DNA from: Rusavskia elegans
Lineage: Eukaryota > Ascomycota > Lecanoromycetes > Teloschistales > Teloschistaceae
Reading direction: 5' to 3'
Length of the DNA: 64,000 bases
Assembly (NCBI GenBank): GCA_011316305.1
Contig: SAUG01000012.1
Location: 558,001-622,000, forward strand
The notes below the pieces were generated by a model. That model was not told the origin of the DNA. It did no database searches and saw only the letters and a program-made list of their open reading frames with translations. Position 1 is the first letter of the stretch. Each line of letters begins with the position of its first letter. The translations under genes and the position numbers were made by a program. This document shows, one piece after another, positions 18,533-30,466 of this stretch.

Positions 18533-20466
18533 CTACTCTAACCGTGGCTTCTTCTGGGTCTTGCGTAACTCTATTTCTCGATCTAGCGCCTGGCGTACCC
18601 CGCGCGCTTTTAACAACGCCAACTTTGCAGCAGTAACCTGCTTCTCCAATTCTTTAACAGCTGTATTCTTCAGCTCCTCTTCAGCTACGGCCGCAACCCT
18701 CTCGGCTTCAAGGTCCTCATCGGCCTTATTTTCATACTTCCTCTTATCTCCAAGCGAAGGAGTCGATGGAGGGAGGACGGGTGCTGGCCCGGTAGAACGG
18801 AAAGTAAATTTCGTATCTTCCGGAATTGTGAACTCAGCAGCCTTCTGCTGTAACTCATTTCTATAAATTATTAGCCAGCTGATCTCCGATGTGTATAGTG
18901 GATTTACCCTTTAGCACAGAACTTCCATTCGACCGTCGTCACGGGTCCATCTGACGTTGAGGGTCTCCTCTCAAGCTACAGTAGATTTCGGAGTCAGCAT
19001 ACAATACAACCATTTTAGGAATATAATTGATATCCGATCGACGAGTCGATCGAAGTCTAGAATGCCTAGCTCGCGAGCGACGGTTCCAACGTCAAGTTGG
19101 ATTGGGGTAAGGAAGCTTCGGGAACTACTTACCGTGAACGCCCTTAGAAGATCCTTTATCCTCCCTGCAATAACATCCAGTGATGCGGTGAAGTCTTCCT
19201 CTGGCCTTTGGTGGACGAATTCTTGGCCAGCGAGAAAACGGATTACGACTGGCCAGGCCCACCCATATTGACTTGTACGGGAGGAGCTCGAATGTTTCTT
19301 GAATGTCGTTGGAGCATCTCTGGTCTTCTTATGCGCAAGTCGAATCTCGCGTCCAACGGAGGCAGCGGCGCTTTCTTTATTAAAGACTTTTGCTAACGGG
19401 AATGTGGCCGGGTCCTGCAACGGAAAATAAGTGATGTTTCTTTTGAAGGATTGGCTCGGATATTCATACCTCGCCAGCTTCCTCGTCATCATCCTCGTCT
19501 GCATCCTCGTCATCATCCTCGTCTGCTTCCTCGTCATCATCCTTGTCTGCATCCTCCTCTGCATCCTCGTCTGCATCCTCCTCTGCATCCTCCTCTGCAT
19601 CGCCCGCCACTCCACCATCCTCATGACTACTTTGATCGCCAGCCTCATCAGCTGGCTCTGGTGGGGCGACCTCGTCCAAACTGCGCGGTGGTCTCATGGT
19701 AGACTCCCGGATCACTGGAAGGCATTCGGGAGGGCCACGGCACTTGAATCGTACAGCGCAATACCTTTCTGTGAATTCCACACCCGCTGCGGTCTTGACC
19801 AGCACTGTAGTCTCGCTTACGAAGATATCTGAAATATCTTTGAAGGTCACTTTCCATTGGTATTGTCCTGGCAGCTCTGGATACTCTCCTGGACTCCTTC
19901 CGTCATAGCGGCGATGAAATTGACCGACTTCGATGGCTAAAGGTCCCAGTATAAGTCAGTTATTCTTCGATAGTAACGAGTGCTATTATATCGTTAATAC
20001 TTACATCCTTGTCGAAAGTAGACCTGCTCAACGTTCGAAGGTTCTCGGTGAGCCTCTTTATCAATCTTCGCAGAGATCCAGCTCTCCTCTAAGTGTATCC
20101 ACTCTAGGTCGGAACTATTACGGTACTGTTCCATGTTTCGTAGAGATTAGCTTTCAGTGCCAGTATAGGTAGAGATACGATATTGCATGTACCTGCAACC
20201 GAGCAACGTTCAACCGGTTATGTCGTCGCTCGCGACGATTGCTCCACCTTGTTTTCTCTATATCTATCAGCGTGTATGTTCGCGTTCAGATATTGAAGAT
20301 AGGAGCAGCAGAATATTTGCCGTTCGGGTAAGTACTTACCTGAAACCACAGCTGGTACTGCGGGCGGAGCGGGCAGAGCTGGCGGAGCGGGCGGGAGTGG
20401 GTTGACTACCACACTTGGGCGAGGTGGGAGTGGGTGACGAAGGGGAAGGGAGGGGGATAGTGGCAT
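18533..20466 (-). CDS. Island acidic/Pro-rich protein, 7 exons, unknown function
   Basis: Exons 20466-20340, 20263-20193, 20125-20005, 19936-19470, 19414-19133, 18975-18908 and 18860-18533; 1464 nt, 487 aa, all phases consistent. Residues 1-42 are Pro/Ala-rich. Residues about 60-160 form a compact-looking part (SSDLEWIHLEESWISAKIDK, GQYQWKVTFKDISDIF, VEFTERYCAVRFKC). An Asp/Glu/Ala-rich tract follows, then FGWAWPVV-like and DLLRAFT blocks, a VTTVEWKFCAKG block and a C-terminal coiled coil (ERVAAVAEEELKNTAVKEL). No family is recognised. The intron 19132-18976 (157 nt) is longer than the others and may hide another exon. It is divergent from the helicase gene, with matching promoter elements. 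Confidence 0.6.
19477..19612. repeat. GAY-rich acidic codon repeat
   Basis: Short imperfect repeats of TCGTCATCATCC and TCGTCTGCATCC on the + strand encode the Asp/Glu/Ala run of the acidic protein on the - strand. Confidence 0.7.
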
Positions 20467-20549
20467 TGTAGGCCAGTGAATCTCGAAGGCAGAGAGTATA
20501 AGAAGGTAAGGGGATTATAGAGAGAGGAGGTATGATAATTAGGGATTTT

Positions 20550-20567
20550 GTACAAGACTCAATCCGC
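20550..20567 (-). promoter_or_regulatory. Shared island promoter element, copy 2 (acidic-protein gene)
   Basis: In gene sense it reads GCGGATTGAGTCTTGTAC, then two bases and AATCC, ending 83 bp before the ATG at 20466. Confidence 0.65.
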
Positions 20568-20791
20568 AAGGGGGTAGGGTAAGGGAGAAGCAGACACTAG
20601 TTCAGCTTCGCAGGGGGAGGGTTGCAAGAGTAGGAGGAGGAAGAAGAAGAAGAAGATTTTCATAATCACGCGCGCGTTACGTCTCATTCACTTCAGTTTC
20701 CTAGTGTTGCCGGTTAAGGTTAGCCGATTCCGAAACGCACAAATGTTATATTGCCAGGATCGAAACCTTCCTTTTCTCTTTCCTTACCCCA

Positions 20792-20809
20792 GCGGATTGA
20801 GTCTCGTAC
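20792..20809 (+). promoter_or_regulatory. Shared island promoter element, copy 3 (helicase gene)
   Basis: It reads GCGGATTGAGTCTCGTAC, then two bases and AATCC, ending 95 bp before the ATG at 20905. It is preceded by TTACCCCA, comparable to the C-rich stretch before copies 1 and 2. Confidence 0.65.
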
Positions 20810-20904
20810 CGAATCCTAAAACCCATCACCTCTCCCCCTAGCGAAGCGTAACTCGTGTACACTTCCTACCTCTTCCCTATCTCTCTCTCCCCCTACCCTC
20901 CAAG

Positions 20905-23900
20905 ATGGCGCCCAAACCTGCTGCTAAGCCTGCTGCGAAGAAGGCTGCGAAGAAGTCTCCCGCCTCTGTGCCGCCCGACAAGTATACGGCAAAGCACTGC
21001 AGTCTGTCCTTTATCGCCAAGGGAACGCAGGACTGGATCCCGCTGGCGAAAGCCGCAGGTTCATCCTACCCTGGGGATAGCAATGTCGGTATCGTGGAGG
21101 TAACGTTTCCTTCGCATCTCCTTTACCCTACTCCGACTTGAAATTGGAGCTACCACTGGCAAGCCAGGTATCTGATATAACAAATACTAACGTCGATATA
21201 TACTGCAGTTCAAGCATACGATCCACGTAAGTTTCTTTGGATTGCTTCTGCTATTATCAAAGACGCCCGTGGTAACATAATAACACAGATCACTCAGAAG
21301 GGGACGGGTGGTCAATGTACGCTGGATTTGGTAAATACACCTCCTTGGATAAATTCATTATTCCACGTCTTAATATCACTTTTCCTTAGTCAACTGCCCA
21401 GTATGACGATCCTAAAGTTTCGGCGGGGAAGAAGGCCACGGACCCTATTATAGTAAGTTCCTTTAGGCTGCTATTACTCAACTATAGTGAAACCTGATAT
21501 AACAGGTCGAAGTGGCTATTAAGGGTGAGGAGCCTGCGATTCGTTTCGAGCCGGCCGAATCGGAAGAAGCTCGGGGTCTGCCGCTCGCCATACAATATAA
21601 GGGCTTCGGACGTATCCTGTTCTCGATCAAGCCTATGCACCTTGCGCAACAAGGTGGAACTAAGACCGAAGTCTTGGGAGAGATGGTCGCGTTTTTGAGG
21701 GTCCTTTTGACCGGTCGCGAGCTGCTTGACGTGAGTAATTACTCTGAACCGAAACGTTCAAGGACTGATAAAAGTTTGCTGGCAGCCAAGTAATCGGTGG
21801 GCACGGCTCTTTGATGTAAGCCCTGCAGATATTTACTGCGTTGTATCCGTTTTAAGAATGATCAATACTGATTGACCTACAGAATGACCACAAGGCTGGC
21901 GAACTCGAAGCAGTTTCGCAAAAGGCACAGCTTGGTACCTTTGCAGGCTGTCGAATCAAAACCAGCCTTAACTGGTCAGAGAAAAGCCTCGTGGTTCATG
22001 TCTGGTTCCCGTCCGTCGACAAGTCTGCTGCCGCCAAGGACGAAGAAGAAGATGTGCTGGACGCTATCGAAGAGGTTTCGGCTTCGAAGATTGGGCAATC
22101 TGTTTGGCTGAACGCTCCGACTCTGTTCCCGGCCGACAAACAGACGCTCGATGATCATTGCATCTTGGGCGCGCCTGAAACGAACGGCTGGCTACTGTGG
22201 CTCGACAAAATCCAAGCCTCTGATGAATCTAGTCCCGATCTCTCAGGGACTATCAGCAACTCGTTCCGTATTGGGGATATCCACAAGTTCATCGGCGAGG
22301 AAGATAACGTCGAGCTGCTCCCCAATTTCGTTGACGTCGCTGCTCAGCGTTTGACTGACGCCCAGACGGAATTCGGCAAAAGCCTGGATGAGCAGACCCG
22401 AGCGCTCCGTGGCTTCTTTGTTGATCCGAAGACATCTGTCCAAAAGCCGCAGATACCTTATGATATGTAAGTGATTTTCAGAACTACTCAACCCTGGCTT
22501 GGAGTCAGAACGGAGATATTAGACAGGATTCCAAGACATCTCTTGTACCCCTGCTACATGACTGTACTGTTGATATGCTGATTATAAGAACTACTGCAGG
22601 CTCTTTGTCGGCGAAAAATGTGACGAACAGGCCAATCGACTACTAGCGGGCGACTCGCAACCGTCGGACAACATCATACAAGTCCTCAATCCCGGTCAAC
22701 GCGATTTCGTCATTATGGCCTTGAGTAATGCCATCAGTGTCTGCCAAGGTCCCCCAGGCACAGGTAAAAGTTGGGCTATCGCTGCATTGATCGCAAGCTT
22801 GGTCGTTGACTACTCCGAGCTGGTTGCAATGGCGGCTTCGAGCAGTAAGTATTGAATCTTTCGCTTCCTAGGCTCCAGATCAACTATATTTTCGTTCAGG
22901 AAAGCTGTTTCAGAGGCTCTGCCAGCGTTGGTCTGCAAATAAACTAACAGGCGTCTCTATTAGACTTCGCCGTGGATAGTCAATTGAAAACGGCCGTCAA
23001 AGTGTGGCTGCAGGTGATTAAGACGCCTCCCCGTTTCACTCGGTGGTATAGCGAAGGTCAGATCCGGTCGCAATGGGCTGCGGGCGACCGGGCGACTCTC
23101 GACGCTCCGTATCACCTGGAGCAGGTGAGATATCAATACGCCCTCGAGAGCCCCTCGGCATGGGGCCAATATTTCGAACTGCGAGAAGAACTTGTGGCGT
23201 ACGGGGTAATTGACAATCCTGAGCGCCTGAAGCTTTACAACAAGGTGGTCAAGCGTTTGACCAAGGAAGTTTTGGATAAGTATATCCAGGTTGTTTTCTG
23301 CACCATCGTCGGCGTAAGTAAACCCCGGAGCGATTCCTCCCTATCTCCTTTGTCTGGTATTTGCGAGATACGCCTGCAGAGTCAATACGGGGTTTATACG
23401 AGTATAAGATCGAGATGTGCTGACTATACTCCAGTCGCACGCCCCCAACTTGACCAAGGATGACAAGAAGAAGGCCAAGCTTCAATTCTTCCCGGCTACA
23501 ACGGTTATATGTGATGAGGCTGGCACCATCTACCGACCTCAGATGATGATGCTCATTATGGCCTTTCGTGATGCAAAGTAAGTAATCTTTGGAGCTACCC
23601 TGCCCCAATGCCGCCCAACTTTGAAGCTGTCACATTTATAGTGTATTGCCTGTATGCTGACTTCGAGACCAACTGCAGGCGCGGCGTTCTTGCTGGTGAT
23701 ATTTTGCAGCTTCCTGGTTATCAAGGTAATAAGATGACCAAGCAGTACTTGCCGGTGTCCTTTATGCAGGACGTGATGACCCGTGGATTCCCTGTGGGCG
23801 AGCTGAACGAGCAATATCGCATGCACGATAAGATTTATGCTCACACGCCTACGGTTATCTACAAGAGGCCAATCGGTTCCCAGAAGAAGACTAGCGATAC

Positions 23901-25222
23901 GTCCATCTTCCGGCAAAAGCTGCTCGCCAGTCCACTTGTTGTCGAAGCACCGGCGCATACGTACCGACTCCGGTCGTTTCTACATTTCGTCGACGTCCCT
24001 GTTGCAACCCAAGAGTACGACGAGAACAGCAGTAGTTTCAACGTAAGTCTATTTTCGAGTTTATTTTTACCCTGTCCTTCTCCAATCCTTTTCCAATCAA
24101 CAATCGAGACATGATTCTAGAGGCTGGAAACACGGTTTTCAAACCCTTTGAACTCCTAATATATATTCTCAGAACTCCTCATCTTACCCGACAAGACGTG
24201 CTAACTTGAGAGTTGACTTTAGTTTGCTGAAGTCGAGGTGATCGAGAGCCTGGTCCTCGCTCTGCTCAAGACTGGTATCGCGCCGAGTGATATCTGCGTG
24301 ATAACCGGTTATCAAGCCCAGAGAAAATTGCTCGCACGAAGGGCCAAAAGAAACGGCTGGAGCGATATCAGATGCATCACGATCGATGCTTCGCAGGGAG
24401 AGCAATGGCCGGTTGTTCTTCTGTCCCTTGTTACCGTTCATGGTTTCCGTAGGTTCTTCTTTATGGATATCTGCTATTCGTCCAATCCTGATTGATACAG
24501 TTGGATTTATGGGGCGAAAGGAGCGGGCGAACGTTGCGACCTCCCGCCAACAGGAAGCCCTCTATATTGTCGGCAAGGCGGATTTTTGGCTGAACGAGCC
24601 GCCAAAGAAATCGTCCAAGAAGTGGATGCATGCCATCATCAAGTTTATGCAAGATGATGCCCTCGCGCAGAATCGCCCTGCTTTCGTCGTTGGACTTGGT
24701 GTCGTTCCGGGTCAAGTAGTCGAGGCATCGAGCTCTACGTGGGTCCTTAAGTCTTACAACGATACAATAGTCCGCTAAGTATTATCCAGTCAAGCAAGAT
24801 CGGCTACGCCGCCCTCTGCTCCTCTGCAGGCATTAGAAATAGCCGATAAGCCTGCTGTATCGACGCCAACGACTCCCGCGCCGCCAACAACCGAGATGTC
24901 GGTGGAGGAGCTAAAGGCGTTAGAAGCCGATAAGCTGGGTCGTCTCAGTGACCAAAATAAAGCCGACTTGGAACGTATAGAGGAGTATATCCTGCAGCTC
25001 GAGGCCGCTGCGAGTCGTGGTACTAATGTGACTACGGAGCTTGCAAAAGCTCGGTTTGACTTCAGAGAAAAGAAGGCCAACGGAAAGAGAGCCTTGGATG
25101 ATCTGAAACGCGATTTCCAGGCGAGGAAAGAAGCTCTGGATATAGCTACTGCGAAACCCGAGGTAGAAGAGGAAGAAGAAAAAGACGGTGGTGGAAGTTT
25201 AGTCTTCGATGAAGATTTCTAG
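20905..25222 (+). CDS. UPF1-like superfamily-1 helicase, 13 exons
   Basis: Exons 20905-21099, 21209-21226 (18 nt), 21289-21330, 21390-21452, 21506-21730, 21883-22466, 22600-22844, 22964-23313, 23435-23577, 23679-24042, 24223-24448, 24501-24715 and 24830-25222; 3063 nt, 1020 aa. Residues 1-400 are an unrecognised N-terminal region starting with Lys/Ala/Pro repeats. Helicase motifs: I QGPPGTGKS (about 425), Ia SSNFAVDSQL, II CDEAG (about 600), III GDILQLPG (about 628), IV NEQYRMH (about 667), V DASQGEQWP (about 799), VI RANVATSR (about 828). All core residues look intact. The last intron is the least certain: without it a TAA at 24776-24778 ends the protein about 20 codons later, yet the downstream coiled-coil tail is in the same frame. 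Substrate and role are unknown. Confidence 0.75.
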
Positions 25223-25613
25223 ATTTTTTGTATCGGTATGGACTTGGTAGAGGCTATGCGCAGTTATATATCTGGTATAACAGAACTACCTGATGTTTGT
25301 AGTAGCCTCTAAGCTGGCCAATTTGCGAATCGGCTCCAATGGCTCCAGAACACGTAAATAGATCTCGGAGAACCCTTGGTGCGATTTTCAGCCCTTCGTT
25401 ACCAGAACAGATCGCAATGGAGACATTCACAAACCATGTCCCCTTTTTATGAGCACAAAGGCATATCTTCGGTCAAATGGACCCTGGTGTCATATTTTGT
25501 TGACCGACGTCATGTGGAGCTTAATGAGTAGGGTACCTTACTCACCAATTGCCGACCAGTAGATCATGTTGTTTCCTTGAACTTTTACTCAGAACCTCGA
25601 TACCAGCTTCGAA
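25223..25613. other. Right flank of the island
   Basis: 391 bp between the helicase stop and the dienelactone hydrolase ATG. It contains an inverted repeat TAGAGGCTA (about 25250-25258) and TAGCCTCTA (about 25303-25311), which can form a hairpin in the helicase 3' untranslated region. No inverted match to the island's left flank (11535-11692) was found by eye. Confidence 0.45.
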
Positions 25614-26563
25614 ATGTCTGAAGGTAAAAATATTGGCATGAGCTCCTGCTGTTTCAGCGGAGCTCTCCACGAAGGCAAACCCAGCGGTCGAGTCGACAAC
25701 ATTGGCGGTCTCGACACTTACATCGCTGAACCCAAAGGTGGCTCCAAGACTAAAACCGTCATCTTCATCTCAGATAGTAGGCCTTTTTCCATCCCCGACA
25801 TCCACTCCAACATTCCCCCCTTCCTCCACCCAACAGAAGCCACCACGACTAATCTTCTCTCGCAGTCTTTGGCTGGGAATTCCCCAACACCCGCCTTCTT
25901 GCCGACCAATATGCCCTCGCTGGCTTCTACACCTATCTTCCGGACTTCCATGAAGGCGACTCGCTCCCAATTTCGTTCCTTCAAAACGTCGAGCCCCCAC
26001 TAAAGAAACAAGAACAGCTCTCCGTCATAGAAAAAGCGACCAATGCCGCCGTCGTCCCAAGCACCCTTGGCCCTTGGCTGGTCAAACATCGTGAAGCTGT
26101 ATCAAAGCCGCTGATTGATGGCTTCGTCAATACTGTCCGAATGATTCCCGGCACAGACGTAATAGGCGCAGTCGGTTTCTGCTGGGGAGGGAGATACGCT
26201 ATTCTTCAAGCTCACGGACCCAATCTAGCCACGCCCGGCGAGATTGGAGGAGTCGATGCTGTGTTTACTGCACATCCTTCTCTTGTGGCGGTCCCTGGTG
26301 ATTTCGACCCAGTTAGCCGGCCACTGAGTCTGGCGTTCGGGACAAAGGATAGTCTACTGGATGAGGGGACGAGAGGGAAGATTGTGGAATTGATGGCGGG
26401 GAAGAAGGAGGTAAAGCATGAGATTCGGTTGTATGAAGAGCAGGTGCATGGGTTTGCGTTGCGGAGCGATTGGAGTAGTGAGAAGGATAAGAAGGCGATG
26501 GACGAGGCTACGAGACAGGGAATTGAGTGGATGGAGAAGTATTTGAGGAGTGGGAAGGAATGA
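25614..26563 (+). CDS. Dienelactone hydrolase family protein
   Basis: Two exons, 25614-25776 and 25866-26563; 861 nt, 286 aa. Alpha/beta-hydrolase of the DLH family: nucleophile Cys in GAVGFCWGGRY, Asp in AFGTKDSLLD and His in EEQVHGFALR give the Cys-Asp-His triad. N-terminal MSSCCFSGALHEGKPSGRV is typical of fungal members. Known relatives hydrolyse dienelactones in aromatic catabolism, but most fungal paralogues have unknown substrates. The intron join D-I-F-G-W-E-F restores the family sequence. Confidence 0.88.
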
Positions 26564-27076
26564 GTGGAGAAAAGGATCTAAAAGCATGTTACAAAGTGCA
26601 GATCCAGGCGAATTAGCAGATGAGCCAATCAGAATAAGCGGTATCAACAGCTATTACCCTCCCACCTTCCTTCGTTGGAGAGTACACATTGTTCTTTGTC
26701 ATGCTAGATCCTGATCCCAAACATAGCTATGGTACCACATTTCGAAAGTCAGTAGACTGCCGCGAAATACTCTCATACTCTATTGCACAACGAAGAGACT
26801 TCAGAGTGTCGCGTGCTTGGCTGCATACTGGATTACCTTACTTATCTCGGACTTCTAGAATGCTTCTAGTGGCTCTTCGATCTAGCCGCCTCAAGCCTCG
26901 CATCTGCACTCCGCCCACTTGATTATCTCAAGGACCTTGACTTCATGACTGAAAGCCTGTTCGCCTCCGTTGGGCACATCAGCTCATGAGTTCAACATCA
27001 TTTCGGCCAAGGGCTTACTCGACCGTAACGATCGGAGTCTGACTCTGGCTTCAAACCCAGGCTCCCAGCTCCACAG
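26564..27076. other. Intergenic, no gene seen
   Basis: It is the 3' flank of the hydrolase and the 5' flank of the ABC transporter. Nothing beyond short incidental frames is visible. Confidence 0.5.
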
Positions 27077-30000
27077 ATGCCTGTACTGTGGTCTGCCCTC
27101 AGGGCATTTGCACTATTTGCCTTCTTTTCGGCCTCCATTGCCTCCAGGAACTATTCGGACTCCAGTCTCATCCAGTCGCCTTTCTCGATACAAGATGACC
27201 GACCCGACAACTGCCCACCCTGCTTCAACTGCAATCTTGAAGCCTTCCAATGTGCACAGTTTGGAACTTGCAACAAGTACAATGGCAAATGCTCGTGCCC
27301 CGCTGGATTCGGAAGCGACGATTGCTCGAAACCGTTATGCGGCTCCCTTGCTCAGGGCAAGGACAGGCCAATGCGGGAAGGCGATGATTGCGAATGTGCA
27401 GAGGGCTGGCGTGGTCTCAACTGCAACGTCTGCGAGACGGACAACGCTTGCCATGCCATGATGCCCGAAGACAAAGACGGCATTTGCTATAAGACGGGCA
27501 TCGTCGTGAAAGAGAACCACCAGATGTGCGATGTCACCAATAGGAAGATTTTGGATCAGTTGAAGGAGAAGAAGCCACAGATCACTATTGCATGTCATGC
27601 TGAGGACGAAACCTGTAACTTCCAATGTAAGTTACATCCTGTCTTTCCAGGCGAAGGCCGGCTTGCTGACATCCTTCAGTCTGGGTTGGAAAGGTCGAGT
27701 CCTTCTACTGCGACCTCGATACCTGCTCCTTCAGCTCGGAAACAGATTACAACAAGAACACTACGCGATATAACTGTGAGAACATCAGGTGCAAATGCAT
27801 ACCCGGTCGTATGCTTTGTGGAGAGAAGGATTCGATCGACATCAGCGACTTTTTAGTCCAAGAGATCAAAGGCCCTGCATCCTTCTCTTCAAAGTCGACA
27901 GAAGGCCATCCCCAAACCGATGGCAGTAAGTTCGAGGAGCCAGCAATGAACGACCTCATCAAGTCAGTCTTCGGTGACGAGAGCATCACCCTGAAATGCC
28001 ACTCCGGCGAATGTCTCTATAGGACCGACATCCCCGGCTACTCCAGGCCCGTTAAGGAAATCAACACACCACTCATAGCGGGAATAATTGCAGGATGTGC
28101 TCTGTTCGTCGTTCTAGTGATCTTGTTGGTTTGGATCTTGTCCAGGAGGTCTTTCAAACATGGGCCAATCCATCTCTCGGACGATTCCGACGACGAGCTT
28201 GACCGTCTCATGGCAGAACACAAGCCTGCGTCGCTGCAATTTCAGAATGTGTCTTATCAACTGAATGGAAAGCAGATCCTGTCTGGAGTCCAAGGCATTG
28301 CAGCTCCAGGCCAGATCATGGCTATTATGGGCGCTTCAGGCGCTGGCAAAACCACATTCCTGGACATACTAGCCAGGAAGAACAAACGAGGTGTGACCCA
28401 AGGCAACTTCTACGTAAACGGAGAAAGGGTGCTAGACAACGAGTATCGAAGTGTGATCGGCTTCGTGGACCAAGATGATACTATGCTTCCAACATTGACC
28501 GTTCATGAGACCATCATGACCAGCGCCCTCCTTCGGCTACCTCGGGATATGGGCATCTCGATGAAAGAACAGCGAGTCTACGAGGTCGAGAAGCAGCTCG
28601 GGATATACCACATTAAAGACCAGCTCATTGGATCAGAAGAGGGCAAAGGCCGTGGAATATCTGGCGGCGAGAAGAGGCGGGTCGGCATCGCGTGTGAATT
28701 GGTCACAAGTCCCAGTATACTGTTCCTTGATGAGCCAACAAGCGGTCTGGATGCCTTCAACGCGTTCAACGTCGTCGAGTGTTTAGTTACACTTGCTCGA
28801 AACTTCAACAGGACCATCATCTTTACGATCCACCAGCCCCGTTCTAACATCGTCGCCTTGTTTGATCATCTAGTCTTGCTTGCCCGAGGCAAGGCGGTCT
28901 ACTCAGGCCCTTTCGCTAGCTGCCAAAATTACTTTGACCGCATCGGGTACCCATGTCCTTCAGGGTTCAATATTGCAGACTACCTCGTGGATCTCACGAT
29001 GCATGTCGAAACAACTCCGCCCTCGATGGAGGAAGGAGGCCCGACCGCCGCTGACGGAGGGAGCCAATATACAAGGACGGTGAACAGCAGCGTTCGTGCC
29101 ATCAAATCGATCGCAAGTGCCTCGAACATGAGCCTAGATAATAGCAGCTACGGTAGCCACAGCGAGTCGTTTCAAAGACCTCGGAACAAGAGGAAGCAGT
29201 CGCTTAAGCAGGAGCAAGATCGAAAGCTGTACACTCGCAAGAAGAGCACTGGTGGAGACGAACCACTTACGCCCCGGACTGATGATGAAGCTTCCGATAT
29301 TACTGAAGGCCGCAGTAGTCACCAAGACTGGCTGCGGCTCTCACGACAACAAGGTAACGTCCCGCCTCAGGTCCTCGACGACCCGCATCACTTGCCACCT
29401 CCCGTATGCGGTGATGCGGGTCTCGACGACCTAGTAGGACAATATGAAAAGTCCGACGTGGCCAGGTCATTACACGATGACATTGAGGCCGCCGTCAAGA
29501 GCTCAAATCTGTCCAACGGCGTCCCAAACGGCCAAGTCTATGGAATGGTGGGAACGATGAAAAGTTACAGGCGAATTGGCTGGCTCCGCCAGTTTGCTAT
29601 ATTGTCAAGAAGGACGTGGAGAAATCTCTACCGGAATCCCATGCTGATGCTCACGCACTATGCGATAGCCATCCTACTGGCCGTCCTTTCAGGCTTCCTC
29701 TTCTACGGTCTCACCGACGATATCAAGGGCTTCCAGAATCGCCTCGGTCTCTTTTTCTTCATCTTGGCTCTCTTTGGCTTCAGCACGCTGACAAGTCTGA
29801 CGGTCTTCTCTTCGGAACGCCTACTGTTTGTTCGGGAGAGAGCGAACGGTTATTACTCTCCGGTCACATACTTTGCGGCCAAGGTTGTATTTGATATTGT
29901 CCCGTTACGAATCATTCCACCTATCATCATGGGAGCGATTGTATATCCCATGACGGGTCTGGTGGCGGAATGGCCTGGTTTCCTGAAGTTCATTCTGATA

Positions 30001-30466
30001 CTCATCCTTTTCAACCTTGCGGCGGCGGCCATCTGCCTCTTTATTGGCATAGTCTTCCGAGATGGCGGCGTTGCAAATCTCATCGGAAGCCTGGTGATGC
30101 TCTTCAGCTTACTCTTTGCTGGCCTGTTGCTCAATCATGATGCAATACCCAAGGCAGCACTGTGGTTGCAAACGGTGAGTGGTCCACTCGCCATTCACGC
30201 ATACTTCTTGGATACTGACGATGGCGCAGCTGTCAATATTCCATTATGGGTTCGAAGCCCTGATTGTCAACGAAGTCACCTATCTCACGCTCATCGATCA
30301 TAAATACGGGTTGGACATTGAAGTGCCGGGTGCGTCAATCCTCAGTGCTTTCGGCTTCGATACGCTTGCCTTCTGGAAAGACGTGATTGGTCTTGCTATC
30401 TTCTCTGGTGCTTTCATCATCATTGCGTATATTGCTATGCATTTCCTGCTGGTTGAGAAGCGTTGA
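27077..30466 (+). CDS. ADP1: ABCG-type ABC transporter with EGF-like ectodomain, ADP1 homologue
   Basis: Three exons: 27077-27626, 27680-30174 and 30230-30466; 3282 nt, 1093 aa (yeast Adp1 is of similar size). Order: signal peptide (1-22); Cys-rich EGF-like ectodomain (about 45-250; [19 protein letters not shown]); membrane helix about 315-338; ABC domain with Walker [10 protein letters not shown] (about 400), signature ISGGEKRR (about 510) and [12 protein letters not shown]; a Ser/Arg-rich linker (about 640-740); then six C-terminal membrane helices. The last exon restores [19 protein letters not shown]. Known relatives are a half-size ABCG/White type; the substrate is not known. Confidence 0.92.

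Larger units (their letters stand above)
20467..20904. promoter_or_regulatory. Bidirectional promoter of the acidic-protein and helicase genes
   Basis: 438 bp between two divergent ATGs. It carries promoter element copies 2 (20550-20567) and 3 (20792-20809) in inverted arrangement, each followed in gene sense by CT-rich tracts. A GA-rich run (20631-20660) lies in the centre. Confidence 0.6.

Noticed and set aside
11693..25222. Starship, Maverick/Polinton or Helitron identity for the island
   Set aside because: I found no DUF3435-type tyrosine recombinase, no protein-primed DNA polymerase or retroviral-type integrase, and no Rep/Pif1-type protein. The helicase is UPF1-like, and the protease alone is not enough for a Maverick call.
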